Notes: generated from the sequence alone by a model not told the origin. 5,261 nucleotides of DNA from Clostridia bacterium (GCA_900770605.1 CAAGKS010000075.1:1-5261); one strand, 5' to 3'; positions 1 to 5,261 are shown, counted from the stretch's first letter. A program made the numbers and translations.

Positions 1-854
1 CTCGCAACGAATACGAGAGTATGATCGAGTTTAGCGATCTCCTCAGTCTTTGTTCCGCCGCATACGGAGCATGTGTAGGTCTTAACGCCTGCTGCTGTGC
101 AAGTAGGAGCAGTTGTCTTTACGCCTGCATCATATTTGTGCTCAAGTGCGGGAACTTCTCTGGTCTCTGCTTCGCCACAGTGGATGCAAACGCGCTTCTC
201 CTCGCCTGCTTCGCCGCAAGTAGCTTCCTTGGAGGTCTCCCACTCACCGTATACGTGCTCGTAGTCAGTGATATCGAGAACCTTCTCAGCGTTGCAGTTT
301 TCGCATGCGAAGTAAACCTTGCCCATCTCGCCGTCAGTAGCGGTGCAGTTTACCTTCTCGTCCTTAACGAATACCCAAACGTGCTCATCCTTAGGAAGAA
401 CAGTCTCTATGTGGTGCTCGCAGTTTTCACAGTCCTCAACCTTCTTACCGTCGCTTACGCCGCAAACAGGGGGAGTAACTGTCTCAACGATGCTGTGCTC
501 AAGAACACCAACAACGGTGCTCTCAACAACATAGTCGCATCTGGAGCATCCGATCTTAGCGGTTGCACCCTCTGCGGTACATGTAGCGTCCTTCGCAGCC
601 TCGAGAACCACTTCATCGTGTCCGAGTTCCTTCACGAAAGAGTCAATAAAGTTGTCTTTACAATCATTACAGAAGTAGACCTTACCGCCACTCTCTGTAC
701 AAGTTGCTTCAATCTCCTGAACGAATGCAACGTTGGTGCTGTGACAATGATAGCAAACTACCGTATCAGCAGCGAAGATACCGAGAGGCATCACACCAAG
801 ACACATTACTACAACAAGAACGATTGAAAGAATTTTCGTCATCAGTTGTTTCAT
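1..854 (-). CDS. Secreted Cys-rich repeat protein, 3' end outside window
   Basis: The reading frame runs leftward from ATG 854-852 and is open for 284 codons to the window edge, so the C-terminus is missing. The start is fixed by AAAGGAG seven bases upstream. Residues 1-29 look like a Sec signal peptide: basic start, hydrophobic core IVLVVVMCLGV, likely cleavage near Ala28-Ala29. After a CYHC motif (34-37) come six modules of about 40 residues, each with one Cys, then CxxC about ten residues on, then a His 12-14 residues later: C52/C62/C65/H79, C92/C103/C106/H120, C131/C142/C145/H158, C170/C184/C187/H200, C213/C223/C226/H239, C252/C262/C265/H277. The sequence after H277 resembles that after H158, so more modules probably follow. 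Similar TC-x-G-x-CxxC modules occur in surface proteins of gut Firmicutes. The spacing suggests metal binding or disulphides, which is inference. No enzyme domain is visible and the function is unknown. It is transcribed divergently from mnmG. Confidence 0.88.
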   Translation of the reverse strand, partial: MKQLMTKILSIVLVVVMCLGVMPLGIFAADTVVCYHCHSTNVAFVQEIEATCTESGGKVYFCNDCKDNFIDSFVKELGHDEVVLEAAKDATCTAEGATAKIGCSRCDYVVESTVVGVLEHSIVETVTPPVCGVSDGKKVEDCENCEHHIETVLPKDEHVWVFVKDEKVNCTATDGEMGKVYFACENCNAEKVLDITDYEHVYGEWETSKEATCGEAGEEKRVCIHCGEAETREVPALEHKYDAGVKTTAPTCTAAGVKTYTCSVCGGTKTEEIAKLDHTLVFVA

Positions 855-861
855 TCTTCTT

Positions 862-868
862 CTCCTTT
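862..868 (-). promoter_or_regulatory. Ribosome binding site of the secreted Cys-rich protein
   Basis: On the minus strand this reads AAAGGAG, with a 7-nt spacer AAGAAGA before ATG 854-852. It is a strong Shine-Dalgarno site. It supports the minus-strand gene and its first Met, rather than the internal Met at residue 5, and argues against a gene on the opposite strand. Confidence 0.85.
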
Positions 869-888
869 GAAAAAATATAAACTTATGA

Positions 889-1008
889 TTTTAGTTGCAA
901 GACGCGATCTACGCATAGCGTACCCGCTTCTCACCTGCCGTCAGGACACACTCCACTCATAGACAAGCGCAGCTTGGCCTTTCTGTTCCTACCTAAAAAT
1001 AGAGACAG
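889..1008 (-). ncRNA. Candidate structured leader RNA (riboswitch-like), class not identified
   Basis: This lies in the roughly 175-nt leader between the promoter at 1037-1065 and the start codon at 854. Read as minus-strand RNA in order, it has four hairpins. H1 (1008-983) pairs CUGU with ACAG and UCUA with UAGG around one mismatch, with an 8-nt loop UUUUUAGG. H2 (976-964) is CAAGC-UGC-GCUUG. H3 (945-934) is CCUG-ACGG-CAGG. H4 (922-910) is UACGC-UAU-GCGUA, with an outer GCG/CGC pairing at 927-925 and 906-904. UUUUAG in or near the H1 loop (998-993) can pair with CUAAAA (894-889), giving a pseudoknot or closing helix. No intrinsic terminator was found before the RBS, so translational control or a processed RNA are possible. 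I do not recognise c-di-GMP, TPP, SAM, cobalamin or Mn consensus elements. The raiA RNA family should be tested, but I cannot confirm a match. The pairings were found by eye and no covariation was available. Confidence 0.4.
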
Positions 1009-1036
1009 TAATCCCAAAAGCTTTTTTACTTGGTAT

Positions 1037-1065
1037 AGTATAGCACGATTTTTTCCTATTGTCAA
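1037..1065 (-). promoter_or_regulatory. Consensus sigma-A promoter for the secreted Cys-rich protein
   Basis: The minus strand has TTGACA (1065-1060), an exact 17-bp spacer, then TATACT (1042-1037), with TG one base upstream of the -10 (extended -10). The -35 matches consensus 6/6 and the -10 matches 5/6. Transcription should start near 1030, leaving a leader of about 175 nt. No operator is evident. Confidence 0.87.
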
Positions 1066-1197
1066 TAGGTTTTTTGATTTTTTATGTAGGAATATTTTGC
1101 ATTTTTTTATGTTTTTTCAGTAGTGGAGTTATAGATGTGAATTTTTTGTGAATTTTTCCTCGTGCCAGACCCTTCTGAGCGCATCGCTTCAATAAAT

Positions 1198-1250
1198 TAT
1201 ATACGCGTGTATGCGCGTGTGCGGGCGCGTACGCGTGTACGTATACGCGT
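1198..1250. repeat. Alternating purine-pyrimidine (potential Z-DNA) tract
   Basis: From 1198 to 1250, purines and pyrimidines alternate strictly, apart from one break at 1224 inside GCGGGC. The tract is mostly CG, CA/TG and TA steps and contains ACGCGT several times. Such tracts can adopt left-handed Z-DNA under negative supercoiling, and the local self-complementarity could also allow cruciforms. It lies about 135 bp upstream of the leftward promoter. Any role in supercoiling or gene control is inference. Confidence 0.7.
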
Positions 1251-1379
1251 TCTCCGTCGCCGATCGGATCTACAAGGCAAAAATTCCTGTCAGATCACCC
1301 CAAAATATCCGTTTTGAACCTCTTAAATAGCTATAAAACACCTCTTTACTGCCTCTCGGGTAGCTCCCAAATAGCTCTT

Positions 1380-1465
1380 TGATACCTCTTCCGCCACCGT
1401 CTGATGCCTCTGCCACCACCGTCTGATACCCCTGCCGCACCGTCTGATGCCCCCTGCCGCAGCTC
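1380..1465. repeat. Four imperfect 21-22 bp tandem units
   Basis: Units begin TGAT(A/G)CC and end mostly in ACCGTC: 1380-1401 (22 bp), 1402-1423 (22 bp), 1424-1444 (21 bp) and 1445-1465 (21 bp, diverged end GCAGCTC). The core CACCGTCTGAT occurs exactly at 1395-1405, 1417-1427 and 1438-1448. The TGATACC and TGATGCC forms alternate A, G, A, G. There are no spacers as in a CRISPR array. The length is close to two helical turns, so repeated sites on one face of the DNA are possible, but a decaying minisatellite is equally plausible. Confidence 0.7.
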
Positions 1466-1730
1466 TCCCGGCGGCTGCATAAATAATCACATGGCTTGTT
1501 TTAAGATGAATAATGCGCGCGATTCAACACGGCAAGGTCCTTCTAGCCTTCTAGATATTATACAAATATCCACTGTTTTTGACATTTTTATATCTTTTTT
1601 GCATATAAATACATTTTTATACCATTTAAATTAGCGCCGAGCGTGCGTGGGTAAATGTTTGACATACGCTCATCTCACTCAAATATGATCAGCTCTGGGC
1701 CCGTCCGAGCTCATTCAAAGCTCCGCAGAC

Positions 1731-1759
1731 TTGACACGCGCCGCTTTTTATGCTATACT
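1731..1759 (+). promoter_or_regulatory. Consensus sigma-A promoter of mnmG
   Basis: TTGACA (1731-1736) and TATACT (1754-1759) are separated by exactly 17 bp, with TG at 1751-1752 giving an extended -10. Transcription should start near 1766, about 100 nt before the mnmG start codon. The 11 bases TGCTATACTAT are identical to those at the divergent promoter. Confidence 0.87.
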
Positions 1760-1775
1760 ATCCTCGTCTGGTATT

Positions 1776-1832
1776 TTTTATAATATAAAATATTATAAAA
1801 GCTGACGTCCGCGCGACTTACGCGCCAGCTTT
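1776..1832 (+). promoter_or_regulatory. mnmG leader with two adjoining inverted repeats
   Basis: The first element is a perfect AT-only inverted repeat: TTTTATAATAT (1776-1786), AAA loop, ATATTATAAAA (1790-1800). The second overlaps it by three bases: AAAGCTG (1798-1804) pairs with CAGCTTT (1826-1832), and inside it GCGCG (1811-1815) pairs with CGCGC (1821-1825) around loop ACTTA, leaving a 6-nt bulge ACGTCC on one side. A T-run follows only at 1843-1849, ten bases after the stem, so it is not a canonical terminator. The shared AAA makes outer pairs of the two stems compete. The structures may stabilise the mRNA or act as an attenuator; this is inference. Confidence 0.5.
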
Positions 1833-1853
1833 GATTACTTCATTTTTTTAGAT

Positions 1854-1859
1854 AGAGGT
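1854..1859 (+). promoter_or_regulatory. Ribosome binding site deciding the mnmG start
   Basis: AGAGGT sits 7 nt upstream of ATG 1867-1869 and only 4 nt upstream of an in-frame TTG at 1864. The spacing favours ATG as the true start, which makes the protein 620 rather than 621 residues. Confidence 0.7.
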
Positions 1860-1866
1860 CGATTTG

Positions 1867-3729
1867 ATGAATAATTTTACAGATATTTCCATTATAGGAG
1901 CGGGACACGCGGGTGTTGAAGCGGCTCTAGCGGCGGCGAGGACGGGTATGGATACCGTTCTTTTCACTATGTCCTTTGAATCTATCGCGAATATGCCCTG
2001 CAATCCCTCTATCGGCGGAACGGGCAAGGGACATCTCGTTTACGAGATAGACGCGCTCGGCGGCGAGATGGGTAAGGCGGCAGATGCGGTCACGCTTCAA
2101 TCGCGCACCCTTAATCTTGGCAAAGGCGCGGCGGTACATTCCAAGCGCATACAGGCAGACCGCAAGAAATATCAGGCAATAATCAAGAAAACCCTTGAAA
2201 ATACGCCGAATCTCAGGCTCGTTCAGGCTGAGATCGTTGATATCGGCGTTGAAAATGGCAGAGTGTGCTCGGTCACTACGAGTCTTGGCGAGGTATGGAG
2301 CTGCAAATGCGCAGTTATCTGCTCTGGAACGTATCTTGACAGCCGCATTTTCGTCGGCGACGTCAATTATGCAAGCGGACCTGACGGTTTTTTAGCCGCA
2401 AGCGGACTTTCCGCCTCACTCCGTCGCCTCGGCGTAAAGCTGTTCCGTTTTAAGACAGGCACACCTTCTCGCGTAAAGCGAAGCACGATAGATCTTGACT
2501 CGCTCGAAATACAGCACGGCGAGGAGCATATCACCCCATATTCCGCGCAAACTCCGGAAAATTACTTCGATTCACTCGATCAATTGCCTTGCCACGTTGT
2601 ATATACCAACGCGGACACGCATAAGGTAATAAGAGACAATATCCACCGATCCGCCATGTATTCGGGGCAGATCCACGGCACAGGACCGCGTTACTGTCCG
2701 TCTATTGAGGATAAGCTCAAGCGTTTTCCCGATAAGGAAAGACATCAGCTCTTCGTTGAGCCTGTCGGAGAGGATACGGAGGAGATGTATATCCAGGGAT
2801 TCTCCACCTCCTTGCCGGTGGACGTTCAAAAACAGATGCTTTCCACCCTCAAAGGCTTTGAAAATGCTGAGATCATGCGATACGCGTATGCAATAGAGTA
2901 CGACTGCATAGATCCCACCCAACTGCTCCCAACCCTTGAATTTAAAGCGATCAAGGGACTTTACGGCGCAGGACAGTTCAACGGAACGTCCGGATACGAG
3001 GAAGCAGCCGCGCAAGGTCTCGTTGCAGGCCTCAACGCCTCACTTTTCCTCAGAAATAAAGAGCCCTTGATACTTTCAAGAGCCGAAAGCTACATCGGGA
3101 CGCTTATCGATGACCTTGTTACAAAGGGCACGAATGAGCCTTACAGAATGATGACCTCGCGTTCAGAGTATCGCTTGCTCTTGCGCCAGGATAACGCAGA
3201 CGCGCGCCTCACCCCAAAGGGCTACGAGGCAGGACTTGTAAGCGAGAAGCAATATTCCGACTTTTTAGCCAAGCAACAGCTCGTTTCCGAGGAAATTGAG
3301 CGTCTGAACACCACTTTTATCTCTCCCACCAAGGCAAATCCCCTGCTTTCCCGCCTCGAGCTTGCGGAAATATCGACAGGATTTTCGCTCGCAGAGCTTT
3401 TGAGACGCCCCCAGCTCAACTACGAGCTGCTTGCAGAGATCGACGAGCTTCGCCCGATCCTGCCGTCAAGAGTGGTGCAAACAGTAGAGGTCACGGTGAA
3501 ATACGAGGGCTATATAAAACGCCAGATCAGCGAGGTTCGCCGCCACGAAAGGCTCGAATCCCGACATTTACCCGAGAATTTGGACTATCTCAACATAAAA
3601 GGTCTCCGTATTGAAGCCGCGCAAAAGCTCGCAGCTACAAAGCCTCTTACCGTTGGACAGGCATCTCGAATAAGCGGAGTAAATCCCGCTGATATCTCGG
3701 TTTTGCTCGTATATCTCGGATTAAAGTAA
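1867..3729 (+). CDS. mnmG: tRNA uridine-5-carboxymethylaminomethyl modification enzyme MnmG (GidA)
   Basis: MnmG uses FAD and works with the GTPase MnmE to place (carboxymethyl)aminomethyl groups on C5 of the wobble uridine of certain tRNAs, in the cytoplasm. The 620-residue product has the family's usual length. The N-terminal FAD Rossmann motif GAGHAG is at 11-16. PCNPSIGG is at 44-51 with Cys45, equivalent to the E. coli Cys47 region. Family signature 1, GPRYCPSIEDKLKRF, is at 273-287 with Cys277. Signature 2 starts at AGQFNGTSGYEE (368-379) and runs to 391. The conserved EPYRMMTSRSEYRLLLR (424-440) and the helical C-terminal domain (about 540-620) that contacts MnmE and tRNA are present. 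ATG 1867 is preferred over TTG 1864 on RBS spacing. A consensus promoter lies upstream. mnmE, often next to mnmG in Firmicutes, is absent just upstream here. rsmG follows after 81 bp, probably cotranscribed. No broken motif is seen. Confidence 0.98.
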   Translation: MNNFTDISIIGAGHAGVEAALAAARTGMDTVLFTMSFESIANMPCNPSIGGTGKGHLVYEIDALGGEMGKAADAVTLQSRTLNLGKGAAVHSKRIQADRKKYQAIIKKTLENTPNLRLVQAEIVDIGVENGRVCSVTTSLGEVWSCKCAVICSGTYLDSRIFVGDVNYASGPDGFLAASGLSASLRRLGVKLFRFKTGTPSRVKRSTIDLDSLEIQHGEEHITPYSAQTPENYFDSLDQLPCHVVYTNADTHKVIRDNIHRSAMYSGQIHGTGPRYCPSIEDKLKRFPDKERHQLFVEPVGEDTEEMYIQGFSTSLPVDVQKQMLSTLKGFENAEIMRYAYAIEYDCIDPTQLLPTLEFKAIKGLYGAGQFNGTSGYEEAAAQGLVAGLNASLFLRNKEPLILSRAESYIGTLIDDLVTKGTNEPYRMMTSRSEYRLLLRQDNADARLTPKGYEAGLVSEKQYSDFLAKQQLVSEEIERLNTTFISPTKANPLLSRLELAEISTGFSLAELLRRPQLNYELLAEIDELRPILPSRVVQTVEVTVKYEGYIKRQISEVRRHERLESRHLPENLDYLNIKGLRIEAAQKLAATKPLTVGQASRISGVNPADISVLLVYLGLK

Positions 3730-3750
3730 CTCAAAACACCCGACTTTAAG

Positions 3751-3770
3751 AATGTTTCACGTGAAACATT
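3751..3770. promoter_or_regulatory. parS centromere site 1 (ParB binding)
   Basis: The 16-bp sequence TGTTTCACGTGAAACA (3753-3768) is an exact match to the parS consensus known from Bacillus subtilis Spo0J/ParB, and AA/TT flanks extend the perfect palindrome to 20 bp. ParB loads here as a CTP-dependent clamp and spreads, and the ParA encoded downstream moves the complex. It lies in the mnmG-rsmG gap. No U-run follows, so it is not a terminator. It will still be transcribed as a hairpin in the presumed mnmG-rsmG mRNA. Confidence 0.96.
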
Positions 3771-3810
3771 ACTCAAAAAACACGATAAAATACCGATTTG
3801 GAGTATTTAA

Positions 3811-4545
3811 ATGGATTTTTTAGAATTTTTTAACTGCTGTAAGGCTACATTCGCAGCGAACAGCGAACTTCCCACTCCGAGCGAGGATCAAGTGCGCAAG
3901 CTCTACGAACTGACTGATATAATGCTTGAGGTCAACAAGAAAATGAATTTGACCGCTATCAAGGAGCCTGAGGCTATAATTTTGAAGCATTATGCGGATT
4001 CTTTGATGATATCTCGGTTTTTACCCGAGAATTCCAGCGTTATTGACGTGGGATGCGGAGCAGGCTTTCCTACGTTGCCGCTGGCAATATTTCGCCCCAA
4101 TCTTAAAATAACCGCGCTGGATAGTACCCAAAAGCGTATAGATTACGTAAAAAGTACCGCAAAAACGCTGGGGCTTGATAACGTTACCGCAATTTGCGGT
4201 CGCGCAGAAGAGTTGGCTAATGATAAAGCTTATCGTGAGAGCTTCGATCTTGCAACCGCGAGAGCAGTTGCCGCGCTTCCTGTTCTCAGCGAGCTTTGTC
4301 TGCCTTTTGTTAAGATAGGCGGTAAATTCGTGGCAATGAAGGGCCAAAAAGGCGAGTCTGAGGCAGCAGAAGCGCAAAACGCTATCAAGAAATGCGGCGG
4401 CACGATCATAGACACCTACCGCACCCCCTTGTACTCACAAAACGGCGACTGGGAGACGCGAATAATCACGGAGATCGCAAAAACATCACCCACACCCCGA
4501 GAATTCCCGCGTCATTTCTCAAAAATAAGCAAGCGCCCGCTCTGA
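3811..4545 (+). CDS. rsmG: 16S rRNA (guanine(527)-N7)-methyltransferase RsmG (GidB)
   Basis: RsmG transfers methyl from S-adenosylmethionine to N7 of G527 in the 530 loop of 16S rRNA. In several bacteria its loss gives low-level streptomycin resistance. The 244-residue product has the usual length. It shows the N-terminal helical part with NLTAI (46-50), SAM-binding motif I VIDVGCGAGFP (77-87), an acidic residue at the end of the second strand (Asp104 in TALDS) that should hold the SAM ribose, the conserved ATARAVAALPVL (148-159), KIGGKFVAMKG (168-178), and a C-terminal FPR..SKISKRPL tail typical of the family. The start ATG 3811 has GGAG at 3800-3803, spacer 7 nt. It follows mnmG by 81 bp with parS site 1 between, and I see no convincing separate promoter. 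It is followed by the parS-containing terminator and then parA. Motif I has Thr88 where many homologues have Gly, a minor variation. Confidence 0.97.
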   Translation: MDFLEFFNCCKATFAANSELPTPSEDQVRKLYELTDIMLEVNKKMNLTAIKEPEAIILKHYADSLMISRFLPENSSVIDVGCGAGFPTLPLAIFRPNLKITALDSTQKRIDYVKSTAKTLGLDNVTAICGRAEELANDKAYRESFDLATARAVAALPVLSELCLPFVKIGGKFVAMKGQKGESEAAEAQNAIKKCGGTIIDTYRTPLYSQNGDWETRIITEIAKTSPTPREFPRHFSKISKRPL

Positions 4546-4588
4546 TTTCAATGAGCGCCGCTCAAAGCATCAAGTAAATATAACGTCC

Positions 4589-4635
4589 GATCACCAATGT
4601 TTCACGTGAAACATTGGTGATCTTCTTTTTATTTT
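4589..4635 (+). terminator. Intrinsic terminator of mnmG-rsmG, built on a parS palindrome
   Basis: The 34 bp at 4589-4622 form a perfect palindrome with 17-nt arms. As RNA this is about 15 base pairs closed by an ACGU loop, followed at once by the T-rich tail TTCTTTTTATTTT (4623-4635). The stop codon of rsmG is 43 bp upstream. This has the form of a Rho-independent terminator, although the stem base is AU-rich (GAUC) and the T-tail is interrupted. A smaller hairpin, TGAGC-GCC-GCTCA at 4552-4564, precedes it. Confidence 0.8.
4598..4613. promoter_or_regulatory. parS centromere site 2 (ParB binding)
   Basis: TGTTTCACGTGAAACA matches the parS consensus exactly and is the centre of the 34-bp palindrome. 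Centre-to-centre distance from parS site 1 is 845 bp. It lies just upstream of parA, where ParB bound or spreading from it could also reach the parA promoter about 66 bp away. Such repression is inference. Confidence 0.96.
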
Positions 4636-4678
4636 AAATATTTTTTTGAAAAATCCCAAGAAATTCGGCAAAATTCTA

Positions 4679-4707
4679 TTGCATTCTTATATTTATTATG
4701 TTATAAT
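4679..4707 (+). promoter_or_regulatory. Probable promoter of parA
   Basis: TTGCAT (4679-4684), a 17-bp spacer, then a perfect TATAAT (4702-4707), with TG at 4699-4700 giving an extended -10. The -35 matches only TTG, so strength would rest on the -10. Transcription would start near 4714, some 45 nt before the parA ATG. The surrounding DNA is very AT-rich, which raises the chance of a random match, but the position just after a terminator fits. Confidence 0.65.
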
Positions 4708-4757
4708 TTATATTGAAGCATTGTTTTTTATATTTTTTTAATCGAAAGGATCAAAAT

Positions 4758-5261
4758 ATGGCAAAAATCATTTCTCTCGCCAACCAGAAAGGCGGAGTTG
4801 GAAAAACAACGTCCTGTGTCAATATCGCCGCTTCTCTCGGCATACTTGGCAACAGAGTTCTCATAATAGACCTCGACCCCCAGGGTAATACTACAAGTGG
4901 TGTAGGCGTTACCAAGAGAGGTCTGGTTGGCTCTACAAAGGAGCTTTTGAACGGTGAAATGACCGCAAAGCAGATAATTCGCGAGACTCCTTACGAAAAT
5001 CTTTGGGTAATTCCCGCAAATACCACCCTTACAAGCTCCGAATTCGAGCTTTTCGACTTTGACGACAACGAATTCCGTATGAAGAAGGCTCTTGAAGAGG
5101 TTGCAGACGATTTCGACTACATACTCATCGACTGTCCTCCCTCACTTGGAAGACTTACCGTAAACGCGCTTACCGCGAGTGACGGCGTTATCGTTCCTAT
5201 GCAGTGCGAATTCTACGCGCTTGAAGGACTTTCCCAGCTTATGATAAGCGTTAAGCTCATC
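4758..5261 (+). CDS. parA: Chromosome partitioning ATPase ParA (Soj), 3' end outside window
   Basis: ParA is a Walker-type ATPase that binds DNA nonspecifically as an ATP dimer. ParB bound at parS stimulates its ATPase, which moves or organises the origin region, and in Firmicutes it also affects DnaA activity. The 168 codons present are about two thirds of the usual 250-270. The deviant Walker A box KGGVGKT is at 11-17, with signature Lys11 and P-loop Lys16. DLDPQGN (38-44) is the Walker A' motif with Asp40. YILIDCPPSLG (121-131) is Walker B with Asp125. QCEFYALEGLSQL (149-161) is typical of chromosomal Soj proteins. Arg132 replaces a Leu common in this position. The start ATG 4758 has AAAGGA at 4745-4750, spacer 7 nt. 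The frame is open to the window edge. Two parS sites immediately upstream support a chromosomal rather than plasmid role. parB would be expected next, outside the window. Confidence 0.97.
   Translation, partial: MAKIISLANQKGGVGKTTSCVNIAASLGILGNRVLIIDLDPQGNTTSGVGVTKRGLVGSTKELLNGEMTAKQIIRETPYENLWVIPANTTLTSSEFELFDFDDNEFRMKKALEEVADDFDYILIDCPPSLGRLTVNALTASDGVIVPMQCEFYALEGLSQLMISVKLI

Larger units (their letters stand above)
1066..1730. other. Non-coding region between divergent promoters
   Basis: I see no credible gene on either strand in this 665-bp stretch. 1066-1197 is T-rich on the + strand. 1198-1250 is an alternating purine-pyrimidine tract. 1380-1465 is a block of C-rich tandem units. 1539-1554 is a perfect tandem duplication of CCTTCTAG. 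1555-1635 is AT-rich. An open frame at 1404-1634 begins inside the tandem units and lacks a ribosome binding site. No tRNA, rRNA, insertion-sequence ends or DnaA-box cluster were recognised. Two further TTGACA boxes (1579-1584, 1659-1664) have only poor -10 partners at 19-bp spacing. Confidence 0.6.

Noticed and set aside
21..827. Long open frame on the + strand opposite the left-hand gene.
   Set aside because: It has no ribosome binding site, and its product is low-complexity without recognisable motifs. The minus strand over the same span has a consensus promoter, a strong RBS, a signal peptide and regular Cys modules, so this frame is a shadow.
1380..1465. Short repeats considered as a CRISPR array.
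   Set aside because: The units are adjoining with no unique spacers, are too short and imperfect, and no cas gene is present.
1404..1634. Open frame of 76 codons on the + strand in the intergenic region.
   Set aside because: Its start lies inside the tandem repeat units, with no RBS. The Pro-rich beginning is just the C-rich repeat translated, and nothing resembles a known protein.
1579..1689. Two extra TTGACA boxes (1579-1584 and 1659-1664) that could be upstream promoters for mnmG or a small RNA.
   Set aside because: Their best -10 partners, TATAAA (1604-1609) and TATGAT (1684-1689), are at 19-bp spacing in AT-rich DNA, and no RNA or gene follows that needs them. The promoter at 1731-1759 is far better.
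1066..1863. Possible replication origin, since oriC lies beside mnmG (gidA) in some bacteria and parS sites are near.
   Set aside because: I found no cluster of DnaA boxes; the best match to TTATCCACA is one 7/9 site at 1566-1574. AT-rich stretches alone are not enough.
2572..3015. Minus-strand open frame of 147 codons within mnmG.
   Set aside because: It lies wholly opposite the strongly conserved mnmG frame, with no motif of its own. The same applies to the other short frames inside mnmG and rsmG.
3743..3810. Considered a terminator after mnmG and a separate promoter for rsmG.
   Set aside because: The parS hairpin is followed by A-rich rather than T-rich sequence on the coding strand, and no -35/-10 pair with acceptable spacing was found.

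Overview
The window looks like chromosomal DNA of a Gram-positive, low-to-mid GC bacterium, most likely an anaerobic member of the Clostridia. The evidence is the order mnmG-rsmG-parA, two perfect copies of the Firmicutes-type parS palindrome, strong AGGAG-type ribosome binding sites, consensus housekeeping promoters, and a secreted protein built of Cys-rich repeats of a style common in gut Firmicutes. This is inferred from gene content; I could not run a species assignment.

Left part, 1-1065: a leftward gene for a secreted, Cys-rich repeat protein fills 1-854 and runs off the left edge. It has a textbook promoter at 1037-1065. Its leader of about 175 nt folds on paper into several hairpins (about 889-1008) with a possible loop-to-3'-end pseudoknot. 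This is the best candidate in the window for something not yet described here.

Middle, 1066-1863: about 800 bp without a convincing gene, between divergent promoters. It holds a 53-bp, nearly unbroken alternating purine-pyrimidine tract, four imperfect 21-22 bp tandem units, AT-rich DNA, and the mnmG promoter, followed by a mnmG leader with two adjoining inverted repeats.

Right part, 1864-5261: mnmG (tRNA wobble uridine modification), rsmG (16S rRNA m7G methyltransferase) and the first 168 codons of parA (chromosome segregation ATPase), all rightward. mnmG and rsmG are probably one transcription unit. parA has its own likely promoter. One parS site lies in the mnmG-rsmG gap. The other is the core of a 34-bp perfect palindrome followed by a T-rich run just after rsmG, so it appears to be both a ParB-binding site and the operon's terminator. 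ParA would act with ParB bound to these sites to segregate the origin region. parB probably lies beyond the right edge, and mnmE is not next to mnmG here.
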